Positions 43,460 to 52,127 of a DNA stretch of 62,821 nucleotides are shown here, one piece after another. The position numbers and the translations under genes are program-made. Within the stretch, counting starts at the first letter, position 1, and each line of letters opens with the position of its first letter. The notes beneath the pieces were generated by a model. The model ran no database searches. It saw only the letters and a list, made by a program, of their open reading frames with translations, and was not told the origin of the DNA. Origin of the DNA: Lachnospiraceae bacterium (GTDB lineage: Bacteria > Bacillota > Clostridia > Lachnospirales > Lachnospiraceae); NCBI GenBank assembly GCA_900767585.1, contig CAAFZP010000145.1, positions 1 to 62,821 of the forward strand, in the 5' to 3' direction.

Positions 43460-43921
43460 TTAGATATAATATTTCCCGACTGTCTGATCCCATACCTGTT
43501 CCAGTGTTTTATCCAATGTGAAGATTTTCAAAGACGTTCCGGTTGTTGCAGTCAATGTCTCATGTTCGTAAGCAATATTTAAAAACAGTGCACTTACATC
43601 CTCTGCACGCACCGGAAGATTGTTCATCTCCAAAAGCCTTTCTATATTTTCCGTATTGAACATCAATATGATCTTGAATGAAACCGGCAGCCTTGTTCCT
43701 TTTATATAGTCATAAATCGTTTGTTTGATATCCTTCCACTCGATATATTCGGAAATCTGTGCCTGCTCATCGGTGTCAAAATATTCCTTGTTCTGCTTTC
43801 CGCTTACATAATAATCCAGCTTTGTTTTTACTCTTGCTTCATACAGATAAAAGCTGTCAAATCTGCTGCCGAACAGATCTTTCATATAGTCTGCTTTTTC
43901 TTCGATTTCAAATATTTCCAC
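43460..43921 (-). CDS. DUF5721-like protein
   Basis: 153 residues without signal peptide or membrane helix. It resembles the Lachnospiraceae DUF5721 family from memory, chiefly in PVSFKIILMFNTENIERLL, SALFLNIAYE, TATTGTSLKIFTLDKTLEQVWD. Function unknown. It follows the transglutaminase-like gene by 5 bases in the same operon, and its transcript probably stops at the CIRCE hairpin. Confidence 0.7.
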   Translation of the reverse strand: MEIFEIEEKADYMKDLFGSRFDSFYLYEARVKTKLDYYVSGKQNKEYFDTDEQAQISEYIEWKDIKQTIYDYIKGTRLPVSFKIILMFNTENIERLLEMNNLPVRAEDVSALFLNIAYEHETLTATTGTSLKIFTLDKTLEQVWDQTVGKYYI

Positions 43922-43926
43922 GCCAT

Positions 43927-45006
43927 TTACCTCTGATTTAAATAGATTGTCACAAGCTCATATGTTCCATATGGCTCATCGGTATAAGAAAAATACTGCA
44001 CTGCGTCTACACTACTCATAAACGAATAATCGTAATCCTTTTTATAATCTGTCACGACAACCTCTATCGTGCCTGTACTGTTTCTGACAGCCTGTTGTTT
44101 TAAATATGTTTCGAACTCTGCACTGGTTTTTACCAGATGATTATATTCAAAATAATTATATTCCATGCTGTCACAGGTCTGAAAATTCTCCTGGTTCCAG
44201 TCATGCCGGGCATCCATAATCGCATCTGTCACATTGAAATATTCGTGTCCCGCAAATACACCACGGTCCGGAAGCGGATCATCCCAGGTTGCATCCACCT
44301 GATACCAGTTTCCATCTAAACAGACCTGGTTCCACGCATGGAGTTCTCCATCTGCGGTACCTGTCACAATCTGATTTTCAATTCCAACACATGTCATAAG
44401 CAGTGCCATGGCCTCTGCATATCCGTTGCAAACCGCTTTTCCCTGCACAAGTGCACCATACGCACGGTACGCATAGTCCTTGGATGAATTTTCATATCCA
44501 TATTGGCAATGTACGATAATATAGTCATGTATTGCCAGTTCTTTCTCATAATCTGTCATCCCCGGTTTTATAATCTGCGCCAAAACTTTCTCCACTTTCT
44601 CATAAAGCTTATATGCAGATGCATAATCCGGTGAAATCTCCTGTTTGTTTACATATTTCTGCCAGACATAATAATTGTCCGAAATCGCATATCTTAACTG
44701 GATCCGCATGCCATCCCGGCTTTTTTCTGTCACAGCGTACTGATCCACCATGCCATTCATATTGCACAGATTTTCGTTGATATTTCCAATCTCTGTTTCC
44801 GAAATTCCCGTCACATAAAAATTCCCGCATGTTTTCCCGTCGTTAATCTGATCTGTCACAAGCTGTGTCAGTTCCGGCATATTGTGTGCTGTCTCATCCG
44901 GGTGCAGATAGGAGCCGATCCGGAAATTGAAAAAATAATATAGAATGATCAAAGCGATAACGAACACCGGAACGACAATATGTGCTTTTCCTTTCTTCGA
45001 TGCCAT
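43927..45006 (-). CDS. Membrane-anchored transglutaminase-like protein
   Basis: 359 residues. A short basic start, one membrane helix (VVPVFVIALIILYYFF), then an extracytoplasmic region with a transglutaminase-like papain fold. Cysteine in GKAVCNGYAEAMALL, histidine in DGELHAWNQV and aspartate in YQVDATWDD form a complete triad. Such domains act as peptidases or cross-linking enzymes at the cell surface; the substrate is unknown. The ATG overlaps the stop of the small membrane protein in a TGATG arrangement, so the two are translationally coupled. Confidence 0.85.
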   Translation of the reverse strand: MASKKGKAHIVVPVFVIALIILYYFFNFRIGSYLHPDETAHNMPELTQLVTDQINDGKTCGNFYVTGISETEIGNINENLCNMNGMVDQYAVTEKSRDGMRIQLRYAISDNYYVWQKYVNKQEISPDYASAYKLYEKVEKVLAQIIKPGMTDYEKELAIHDYIIVHCQYGYENSSKDYAYRAYGALVQGKAVCNGYAEAMALLMTCVGIENQIVTGTADGELHAWNQVCLDGNWYQVDATWDDPLPDRGVFAGHEYFNVTDAIMDARHDWNQENFQTCDSMEYNYFEYNHLVKTSAEFETYLKQQAVRNSTGTIEVVVTDYKKDYDYSFMSSVDAVQYFSYTDEPYGTYELVTIYLNQR

Positions 45007-45194
45007 CACTTTTTCCCTTTCTTCTTCCGGTCCTCCTGGATGATTTCTTCCTCTTCCCTGTCTGTTTTATCTCCGCTTTTCCCAGCCATGATGAGAACCA
45101 CCATCAAAACAATGGACACGATCAGACAGATAGCGACAAGCAGCGGTTTTCCGTTGTCGCCGGTTGCAATTATATTTGCAAAAATTACGCTCAT
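45006..45194 (-). CDS. Small membrane protein upstream of the transglutaminase-like gene
   Basis: 62 residues: a short outside-facing start, one membrane helix (LLVAICLIVSIVLMVVLIMA) and a cytoplasmic tail of alternating Glu and Lys runs. AAGGAG six bases before the ATG and the TGATG coupling to the next gene support that it is real. No family recognised. It may help insertion or regulation of the transglutaminase-like protein (inference). Confidence 0.75.
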   Translation of the reverse strand: MSVIFANIIATGDNGKPLLVAICLIVSIVLMVVLIMAGKSGDKTDREEEEIIQEDRKKKGKK

Positions 45195-45255
45195 AATTTG
45201 CTCCTTATTTTTATCATTTACATGTTGGTACAGAACTTGTTACTATATCTATATT

Positions 45256-45284
45256 ATATTAAATTATCTAAGTATAAATCGCAA
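45256..45284 (-). promoter_or_regulatory. Putative promoter of the 45006-45194 operon
   Basis: On the minus strand TTGCGA (45284-45279), 17 bases, TAATAT (45261-45256), about 62 bases before the small membrane protein start. Confidence 0.45.
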
Positions 45285-45302
45285 CCTTTTTTCTCGTTTG
45301 TC

Positions 45303-45331
45303 TTGTCGGTTTCTGGGTTTTGTTGTATATT
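45303..45331 (+). promoter_or_regulatory. Putative argH promoter
   Basis: TTGTCG (45303-45308), 17 bases, TATATT (45326-45331) on the plus strand, placing transcription start near 45338, about 50 bases before the argH ATG. Confidence 0.5.
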
Positions 45332-45351
45332 ATAGTTCAAATATTAAATAC

Positions 45352-45367
45352 CTGTAAATTTTTACAG
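45352..45367. promoter_or_regulatory. Dyad between the argH promoter and start codon
   Basis: CTGTAAA and TTTACAG form a perfect 7-bp dyad with a 2-base centre, downstream of the probable transcription start and 8 bases before the GTGAGG ribosome site. It looks like a repressor operator. It does not clearly match the Bacillus ArgR (ARG box) consensus, so the regulator is unknown. Confidence 0.45.
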
Positions 45368-45387
45368 AAAATAAAGTGAGGTAGATT

Positions 45388-46767
45388 ATGGCACAGTTAT
45401 GGGGCGGTCGTTTCACAAAGGAGACAGACCAGTTAGTATATAATTTTAACGCATCGATCAGTTTTGATCAGAAGTTCTACAAACAGGACATCCGCGGCAG
45501 CATCGCGCATGTGACAATGCTCGCGGCAAGCGGCATCCTGACCGATGCGGAACGCGATCAGATCATCGACGGCTTAAACGGCATCCTTGCCGACGTAGAA
45601 AATGGAACACTGGAGATATCTTCTAAATATGAGGATATTCACAGCTTCGTCGAAGCGAATCTGATTGACCGGATCGGTGATGTCGGCAAGAAGCTGCACA
45701 CCGGACGTTCAAGAAATGACCAGGTGGCACTCGATATGCGCCTGTATGTACGCGATGAGATTCTCGAAGTCAAGAAGCTGCTCGTATCCCTGATGAAAGA
45801 GCTTCATATTCTGATGAAAGAAAATGTAGATACCTATATGCCGGGCTTTACACATCTGCAGAAAGCACAGCCTGTTACATTTGCACATCATGTCGGTGCG
45901 TATATGGAGATGTTCAAGCGTGATTACAGCCGTATGACCGATATCTATGCACGTATGAATTATTGTCCGCTCGGTGCAGGCGCACTGGCCGGAACGACAT
46001 ATCCGCTGGATCGTAACCTGACTGCCAGCCTTCTGGATTTTGCCGGTCCAACCTTAAACAGCATGGATTCCGTATCCGACCGTGACTATGTGATTGAGAT
46101 GCTTTCCGCATTCTCTACGATCATGATGCATCTGTCCCGTTTCTCGGAGGAGATCATCATCTGGAATTCCAACGAGTACCAGTTTGTAGAGTTAGATGAT
46201 ACCTACAGCACCGGAAGTTCGATCATGCCACAGAAGAAGAATCCGGATATCGCCGAGCTTGTCCGCGGTAAGACCGGACGTGTGTATGGCGCACTGATGT
46301 CCATCCTCACAACGATGAAGGGCATCCCACTTGCCTATAATAAGGATATGCAGGAGGACAAAGAGCTTACCTTCGATGCGATTGACACCGTCAAAGGATG
46401 TATCGCTTTGTTCACAGGCATGATCTCTACCATGAAGTTAAACAAGCCTGTCATGGAGAAAAGTGCCATGAACGGATTTACAAATGCTACCGATGCGGCT
46501 GATTATCTGGTAAATCACGGCGTTCCGTTCCGTGATGCACATGGTATTGTCGGTCAGCTTGTACTCTACTGCATCGAGCACAACAAATCCCTGCTTGATA
46601 TGTCCATCGACGAGTATAAGGCAATCAGCCCGGTATTCGAGGATGACATCTACGATGCGATCAGCCTGAAGACTTGTGTCAGCAAGCGAAATACGATTGG
46701 TGCACCGGGCGAGGAAGCAATGAAACAGGTGCTCGCCATCAATGAGGAATATCTAAAAAAATTATAA
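45388..46767 (+). CDS. argH: Argininosuccinate lyase
   Basis: 459 residues. Last enzyme of arginine biosynthesis, splitting argininosuccinate to arginine and fumarate. MAQLWGGRFTKETD, HTGRSRNDQVALDMRLY, the catalytic loop signature GSSIMPQKKNPDI and KDMQEDKELTFD are complete. argG and other arginine genes are not adjacent. Followed 29 bases later by a small helix-turn-helix-like gene. Confidence 0.97.
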   Translation: MAQLWGGRFTKETDQLVYNFNASISFDQKFYKQDIRGSIAHVTMLAASGILTDAERDQIIDGLNGILADVENGTLEISSKYEDIHSFVEANLIDRIGDVGKKLHTGRSRNDQVALDMRLYVRDEILEVKKLLVSLMKELHILMKENVDTYMPGFTHLQKAQPVTFAHHVGAYMEMFKRDYSRMTDIYARMNYCPLGAGALAGTTYPLDRNLTASLLDFAGPTLNSMDSVSDRDYVIEMLSAFSTIMMHLSRFSEEIIIWNSNEYQFVELDDTYSTGSSIMPQKKNPDIAELVRGKTGRVYGALMSILTTMKGIPLAYNKDMQEDKELTFDAIDTVKGCIALFTGMISTMKLNKPVMEKSAMNGFTNATDAADYLVNHGVPFRDAHGIVGQLVLYCIEHNKSLLDMSIDEYKAISPVFEDDIYDAISLKTCVSKRNTIGAPGEEAMKQVLAINEEYLKKL

Positions 46768-46796
46768 TAGTTAAATTTTGAAGGGAGTTAAACCTT

Positions 46797-46991
46797 ATGA
46801 ATAAGACAACGAAAGCGAAGTATGACCTTGCAACACGCATGTTGAAGGTGGATATTTCGGTCGATGAAGTAGCTCTGATGTCCGGACTTACGGTCGATGA
46901 GATTGAGAAGTTAAAGGCCGGCATTGAACCGGAAGAGATTATCGACGAAGCAGCTTTCACGGAGAAAGCGTTGAAATCCAAAGACAAATAA
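46797..46991 (+). CDS. Small helix-turn-helix-like protein downstream of argH
   Basis: 64 residues with AAGGGAG before the ATG. VDEVALMSGLTVDEIEKLK resembles the helix pair often found at the end of Rpn-type (PD-D/E-XK) nucleases and in small DNA-binding proteins. No nuclease domain is present. It is co-directional with argH and followed by a terminator, so probably in its message. Function unknown. Confidence 0.6.
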   Translation: MNKTTKAKYDLATRMLKVDISVDEVALMSGLTVDEIEKLKAGIEPEEIIDEAAFTEKALKSKDK

Positions 46992-47007
46992 ATAATACGC
47001 AAGCGAA

Positions 47008-47047
47008 AAAGAAAGCGATTCGATGAAAATCAAATCGCCTTCTTTTT
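47008..47047. terminator. Bidirectional terminator between the argH unit and glgA
   Basis: GCGATT (47015-47020) and AATCGC (47033-47038), extended inward by GAT/ATC around a GAAA loop, are flanked by A-rich sequence on the left and a seven-T run on the right. It serves the plus-strand argH message and, with its A-tract, may also serve glgA from the other strand. Confidence 0.8.
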
Positions 47048-47069
47048 TTATTATTCTGTAACAGACCCT

Positions 47070-48509
47070 TTACACCTGCTCATACAGTCTCTGATAGATC
47101 TCTGCGGAATTAGACCAGCTGTAGTTCTGCTGCATCGCACATTCCTGCATACATTCCCAGGCTTCTTTCTTGTCAAAATATACCTGCTTGGAGTAGTTGA
47201 TCGTATTCAGTAACTCATGTGCGTTATAGTTTGCGAATGAGAATCCGGTTCCGCTTCCCTCAAATTCATTGTATGGAATAACCGTATCCTTCAGTCCGCC
47301 TGTCTCTCTTACGATAGGCAGTGTACCATAACGAAGTGCCATCAGCTGCGTCAGTCCACATGGCTCGAAGCGGGATGGAACCAGCATCGCATCACAGGCT
47401 GCATACATCTTGTGTGACAGCTCATCGGAATAGTAAATGTTTGCAGACACCTTTGCCGGATGAATGCCCTGATAGTACCGGAACATATCTTCATATTTCC
47501 GGTTACCGGTACCAAGTACAACAAACTGCGTACCATCGGTACAGATATCGTTCATGACACGGTCAACCAGATCTAAGCCCTTCTGGTCTGTCAGTCTGGA
47601 GATAATACCGATCATGTACGCGTTCTTATCTTCCGGAAGTCCAAGTTCCTTCTGCAGTGCAAGTTTGTTTGCCACTTTGTTCTTGCGGAAGTTCTTCAAT
47701 GTATAGTTTTTGTAGATTTTCTTATCTGTAGCCGGATCGTAATCCTTATAGTCGATACCATTTACAATGCCCCACAGGCTCTGGTTTCTCGCACGAAGCA
47801 AACCGTCTAATCCTTCACCATAATAAGGCGTCTGAATCTCCTGTGCATACGTATTCGATACGGTTGTGATCTTATCTGCATAAACAAGACCACCCTTGAG
47901 CATACTTGCATCCTTGTCGATTTCCAGCTTATCCGGTGTGAACAGATAATCCGGAAGTCCGGAATACTCCTGTACGGTCTTGATATCCCATCTTCCCTGG
48001 AACTGCAGGTTGTGGATTGTCATAACCGACTTCATGCCACTGTAAAACGGATTGTCTGCAAACAACGGCTTCAAGTATACCGGAACCAGTCCTGCCTGCC
48101 AGTCATGGCAATGTACAATATCCGGCTGAAATCCAATACTTGGCAGAATAGAAAGCGCTGCCTTACTGAAAAAGCAGAACTTCTCGATATCCCATTTCAT
48201 ATCATCGCTATAGATGTTGAAACCATTGAAATAATACTCATTGTCAATAAAGTATACCGGAACACCCTCATATTCCAGATACATAACCCCGACATACTGC
48301 TGCTTCCAGCCAATATCCATATGGAAATGCGTCAGATAGCGCATCTTCTCCTTGAATTTTGCCGGCAGACACATGTAGTTTGGAATGATGACACGCACAT
48401 CATACTCCTTTTTATCAAAAATTCTCGGCAGTGTACCAACTACATCTGCAAGGCCGCCTGTCTTGATAAATGGTACGCACTCCGAAGCAATGTAAGCCAC
48501 TTTCTTCAT
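47070..48509 (-). CDS. glgA: Glycogen (starch) synthase
   Basis: About 479 residues, GT5 family, transferring glucose from ADP-glucose to an alpha-1,4-glucan. KTGGLADVVGTLPRIF is the nucleotide-sugar-binding loop; the second Rossmann half has MIGIISRLTDQKGLDL, PSRFEPCGLTQLMALRYGTL and RETGGLKDTV with the catalytic glutamate. The ATG at 48509 follows GGGAGG by nine bases. No other glycogen genes adjoin. The 131 bases upstream (48510-48640) show nothing definite. Confidence 0.95.
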   Translation of the reverse strand: MKKVAYIASECVPFIKTGGLADVVGTLPRIFDKKEYDVRVIIPNYMCLPAKFKEKMRYLTHFHMDIGWKQQYVGVMYLEYEGVPVYFIDNEYYFNGFNIYSDDMKWDIEKFCFFSKAALSILPSIGFQPDIVHCHDWQAGLVPVYLKPLFADNPFYSGMKSVMTIHNLQFQGRWDIKTVQEYSGLPDYLFTPDKLEIDKDASMLKGGLVYADKITTVSNTYAQEIQTPYYGEGLDGLLRARNQSLWGIVNGIDYKDYDPATDKKIYKNYTLKNFRKNKVANKLALQKELGLPEDKNAYMIGIISRLTDQKGLDLVDRVMNDICTDGTQFVVLGTGNRKYEDMFRYYQGIHPAKVSANIYYSDELSHKMYAACDAMLVPSRFEPCGLTQLMALRYGTLPIVRETGGLKDTVIPYNEFEGSGTGFSFANYNAHELLNTINYSKQVYFDKKEAWECMQECAMQQNYSWSNSAEIYQRLYEQV

Positions 48510-48640
48510 GTTTTTTGTCCTCCCATATCTGACCATTAAAGTCTCGTAACAAAGTTGCTATAATTTTATCATAAGCGATTTGATTATTCAATTCTTTTAC
48601 GACAGAAACCGTCAAAAAAACAAGACGATCTATGCATGGA

Positions 48641-49861
48641 CTATCTGTGCATGGAAAGTTCCCGCATCTTTACAAGCATCTGTCTGTCCACATCTACGCC
48701 ACCATAGCGCAGTTTTTCATAGTACGCTGTAATCTCACGCACATCGGAAATATCTTTATCCAAAAGTTCTGTCCTGATCTCACCGGTTGTCGCAGATGGC
48801 AAAAGTGCGATATCATACCGGTATCGTTCGATACAGTCTTTGTAATATTTCCTGGCCCGCTGTTTTTTTGTCAGAAACAATCTTTTTTTCGATCCTGCTT
48901 CCTTTCGTTCCTTTTTTTCTTTTTTAACAGCAATCATTTCTACCAGATCACCCGAGTTGTTTCTGCGCGTCATCAAAAATCGAACAAACCGCACAGAAAT
49001 CTTATACATCACAAACACTCCAAGGCAGATCAACCCAACATATAAAACAGGCTCCAACGTCTGTCCCACAGACTGTACCGAGGCCGGCATATCCGAATCT
49101 TCAAATTCCCGGTGTTCGCCGACATCCGTATTGCCCCCGCGAAACCACAGACTGACAAAATTAAAAAATGCGCCTATTCCCATGCCAATCACGCGGACGA
49201 CAGCAAGTATAGCATCAAAAAACAGCTGAACCAAACGTTTCAAATCAAATATTGTTCCAGCCGCGAGCCCAAGCATCAGACATGCAATGATTACACCTAC
49301 CATACATGTGTTTACGGATAGTATCTGTCCAACCGGCATACCTGATACATATTTAGACGCATCTAAATACTGTTGCATTCCATCCAGATAGACAAGTACC
49401 AGGTATAGAAAAAGGAGTAACAGTGTTGTGATATATGCGTCCATCTGCAATCCCCGTTCTTTCAGATAGCCACTTACCAGATAGATCGTCAGGCAAAGCA
49501 GAAAGGAAGGCCAGGGGATATCATCTGTCCTGTTTTTAAAACTTCCCCTTTTATAATGCAGGGATGCGAAAAAAAGATAACACGGAATCAGAAAATAAAA
49601 CCACTGTGTCTCCGATGACACCGGAATCAGAAAGATCGGGACACGCAATATCACATGTCCTGCAAACAGCCAGAAATACCGGTCTGCTTTCTCCCGCAAT
49701 ATATAAGAATACAAGAACATGACCAACGTCACTCCCGCAAGTGAAAAATGCGGTTCCTGCTTCAGGAAGACAACCTCTGCAAATGCAAATGCCAGGGAAC
49801 AGCAAAGCCACTCATAAAGCATGCCGCATGCATTTGAGAAAAAACGTATTTTATGTTTCAT
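48641..49861 (-). CDS. Membrane protein with a DUF4129-like C-terminus (MoxR operon)
   Basis: 406 residues. About seven membrane helices in 10-215, another near 270-290, and a cytoplasmic Lys/Arg-rich region. The end (KYYKDCIERYRYDIALLPSA, TGEIRTELL, EITAYYEKLRYGG) resembles DUF4129, which is usually fused to or next to transglutaminase domains in MoxR/DUF58 operons. Overlaps the DUF58 gene by 11 bases. No transglutaminase domain is fused here; one is encoded separately at 43927. Function unknown. Confidence 0.7.
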   Translation of the reverse strand: MKHKIRFFSNACGMLYEWLCCSLAFAFAEVVFLKQEPHFSLAGVTLVMFLYSYILREKADRYFWLFAGHVILRVPIFLIPVSSETQWFYFLIPCYLFFASLHYKRGSFKNRTDDIPWPSFLLCLTIYLVSGYLKERGLQMDAYITTLLLLFLYLVLVYLDGMQQYLDASKYVSGMPVGQILSVNTCMVGVIIACLMLGLAAGTIFDLKRLVQLFFDAILAVVRVIGMGIGAFFNFVSLWFRGGNTDVGEHREFEDSDMPASVQSVGQTLEPVLYVGLICLGVFVMYKISVRFVRFLMTRRNNSGDLVEMIAVKKEKKERKEAGSKKRLFLTKKQRARKYYKDCIERYRYDIALLPSATTGEIRTELLDKDISDVREITAYYEKLRYGGVDVDRQMLVKMRELSMHR

Positions 49862-50972
49862 TCCACTTTACCTCCATCCCCTGCATATAAGGCCGCCAGT
49901 TTTCTGTATCCTGTATATCATAATATGGCACGATCATATGGACAGATGCTCCCATCTGCTGCATATAATCCAGTTTTCGAAGCAGATCTTCTTTGTAATA
50001 AGGGGAAATAATCAGATACATCACATTTTGTTCCCGATGTAAAAGTACAGTGTCCAGGATAGATAAAAAGCGATCAATTCCCGCATTTTCGCTGATTCTG
50101 GCAAGATATTTATCAATCGTTTCTCCGTGCGCAAGCGACATGCCGGCTTCCACACATTCACACTGTCCGGTAAGCACATCCACACCGTTTGATGCAAGAT
50201 CTACCGATATATGTTCGTGAAGAAAAACATCTGCGGCTGTTCCCGCCATGCGGATGCACAACTCCTGCATGTAATCTGTTTTCACCATAATATTTGTTTC
50301 GAGGTTCAACAAAATTTTAATCCGCTGTTCGGACGTATATCCATATTGATTTACCATCAGGCTCGATACATGTGCGGTTTTCTTCCAGTTAATCCTGCGC
50401 ATGGTGTCTCCATAGGTATATTCCCGGATGCCGCGAAATTCATAAGGATCTTCAATCAGATTTTGTCTTGTCCAAACTTCACCGACAAGCTTCCTGCAAT
50501 AAATATCAAATGCCGGAACCCGGATACGTGATGGCAGGACATACAGCCATGTATCGCATTTTTTACTGCTTGCAAAGTTTGTTGTCATAAAGAAATCCCG
50601 TGCAGTAATATGAAGTGTCAATATCCCATAGAGACCGCGTTTTTTTGCACAAAAAAGGAGCCTGCGCATAATCTTCCGATACCCTAATACCGAAAAGATA
50701 TCATTCCGGTAATAACCGTCTGTCACGGATGCATTCTCCCGGTCTGCAAATTCAAGAGCCCGCGCTGTACTGAACTTGACATGAAATACAGGCAGCGGAA
50801 GAAGCTTTCCGTTGTAGATTGTCTCAGTCAATGTACTTTCATCGCCCTCCCGGATGCATGTATCTGCAAATGAAATTGTCACATCCAGGTTTTTATTCCA
50901 CCACGATGCATATAACTTTTTCTGCCAAAGATAGACACAGACAGCGATTACAATTGCTACAATCAGGTTCAC
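49851..50972 (-). CDS. DUF58 domain protein (MoxR-associated)
   Basis: About 373 residues. One or two N-terminal helices, a beta-rich region, then the DUF58 signature EFRGIREYTYGDTMRRINWK, which precedes a vWA-like fold. The start is a GTG that overlaps the moxR stop by four bases (GTGA) with GGAGGAG upstream; longer frames ignore this site. DUF58 proteins work with MoxR ATPases in assembling or inserting cofactors and surface complexes, details unknown. Confidence 0.88.
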   Translation of the reverse strand: MNLIVAIVIAVCVYLWQKKLYASWWNKNLDVTISFADTCIREGDESTLTETIYNGKLLPLPVFHVKFSTARALEFADRENASVTDGYYRNDIFSVLGYRKIMRRLLFCAKKRGLYGILTLHITARDFFMTTNFASSKKCDTWLYVLPSRIRVPAFDIYCRKLVGEVWTRQNLIEDPYEFRGIREYTYGDTMRRINWKKTAHVSSLMVNQYGYTSEQRIKILLNLETNIMVKTDYMQELCIRMAGTAADVFLHEHISVDLASNGVDVLTGQCECVEAGMSLAHGETIDKYLARISENAGIDRFLSILDTVLLHREQNVMYLIISPYYKEDLLRKLDYMQQMGASVHMIVPYYDIQDTENWRPYMQGMEVKWNET

Positions 50973-51919
50973 TCTTTCCACTCCTCCACAGGCACTTCCA
51001 CAGATGCAAGGATTTCCTGCATCAATGCTATATCGCCAACGCTGCTTCGGCTTCCATAGGTACATAACCGATGGGCAAGCACAGGTTTTGCCAGATATTT
51101 AACATCATCCGGTATCACATAGTTTCTTCCCTGCATCGCAGCATAGCACTGGCTTGCACGTGTCAGCGCAAGCATGGCACGTGTACTTGCACCCGAGACC
51201 ACTTTGTGGTTCTCCCGTGTTGCAATAATAAGCTTCACGATATATTCCCGCACACACGAATCCACACGAACCGTCTTTGCCACACGCTGCATATCCCGAA
51301 GTTCCTCTGCACTGCAGACCGGTTCTAATGCAGGAAGCGGATGCTCTCCTATAAACGTATCCATCACCTGAAGTTCTGCCTGTGCATCCAGTTTTCCCAT
51401 CGAAAGCTTCATCATAAACCGGTCCACCTGCGCTTCGGGCAAAGGATAGGTTCCTGTTGTCTCGATTGGATTTTCCGTTGCAATAACAAAAAACGGATTG
51501 GCAAGTAACATCGTCTCACCGTCAATCGTCACCTGTTTTTCCTCCATCGCTTCAAGCAGACTTGCCTGTGCACGCGGTGTGGCACGGTTGATTTCATCTG
51601 CCAGAAAAATATTGGTAAATACAGGTCCTTTAATCAGATGAAACGCACCATCTTTCTGACTATACACATTTAATCCCGTGATATCGCTTGGCATCAGATC
51701 CGGCGTGAATTGTACCCTTTTTGCATCTACACCAACCAATTTTGCAATTGTCTTTGCCAGGGTTGTCTTTCCACTTCCCGGCATATCTTCAAGCAATACA
51801 TGTCCCTGTGCAAGCAGAGCTACAAGTAATTTTGTTATCACATCTTCTGCCGCTATCACAACGTTCAATGCTTCTTCGATCAAACGGTCAGTTTTTTCTT
51901 TTATATCCGTAATTTCCAT
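50969..51919 (-). CDS. MoxR family AAA+ ATPase
   Basis: About 316 residues. Walker A in LLEDMPGSGKTTLAKTIA, Walker B in IFLADEINRATPRAQASLLE, sensor 1 in VIATENPIETTGTYPLPEAQ and a sensor 2 arginine in the C-terminal lid (GASTRAMLALTRA). First gene of the moxR-DUF58-DUF4129 operon. The second ATG (51919) is eight bases from GAGGAG; the first (51925) is only two to three bases away. Confidence 0.93.
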   Translation of the reverse strand: MEITDIKEKTDRLIEEALNVVIAAEDVITKLLVALLAQGHVLLEDMPGSGKTTLAKTIAKLVGVDAKRVQFTPDLMPSDITGLNVYSQKDGAFHLIKGPVFTNIFLADEINRATPRAQASLLEAMEEKQVTIDGETMLLANPFFVIATENPIETTGTYPLPEAQVDRFMMKLSMGKLDAQAELQVMDTFIGEHPLPALEPVCSAEELRDMQRVAKTVRVDSCVREYIVKLIIATRENHKVVSGASTRAMLALTRASQCYAAMQGRNYVIPDDVKYLAKPVLAHRLCTYGSRSSVGDIALMQEILASVEVPVEEWKE

Positions 51920-51939
51920 CTTCATCTCTCCTCATTTTT

Positions 51940-52020
51940 ATGTTGCCGCATTGACATCCGACAGTCGCACGATGCCTTTTGCACGAATCTGTATATTTTT
52001 TATTATACCATGTTGCCGCA
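51940..52020. repeat. 11-bp direct repeats flanking the moxR promoter
   Basis: ATGTTGCCGCA occurs at 51940-51950 and 52010-52020, start points exactly 70 bases apart, on both sides of an extended -10 on the minus strand (TGG TATAAT, 52010-52002). Possibly paired regulator sites for moxR or the divergent peptidase gene. Confidence 0.4.
52002..52010 (-). promoter_or_regulatory. Extended -10 of the moxR operon
   Basis: TGGTATAAT on the minus strand is a perfect extended -10 element about 80 bases before the moxR ATG. No good -35 is seen, as is usual for extended -10 promoters. Confidence 0.55.
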
Positions 52021-52040
52021 AAAAAAGAAATTTTTTCCCA

Positions 52041-52070
52041 CTTTACAACACTTCTATGATACTATTATAA
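52041..52070 (+). promoter_or_regulatory. Putative promoter of the C11 peptidase gene
   Basis: CTTTACA around 52041-52047 and TATTATAA around 52063-52070 give an acceptable sigma-A promoter about 58 bases before the ATG at 52128. Confidence 0.4.
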
Positions 52071-52127
52071 GTAGTACACAAAGGTCTAAAATACACAGGA
52101 GAAGGTTGTATATTACAGGAGGTTTTT

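Noticed and set aside
45332..45387. Riboswitch or T-box leader upstream of argH
   Set aside because: The leader is only about 50 bases with a single short dyad; no T-box sequence, specifier structure or terminator/antiterminator pair is present.
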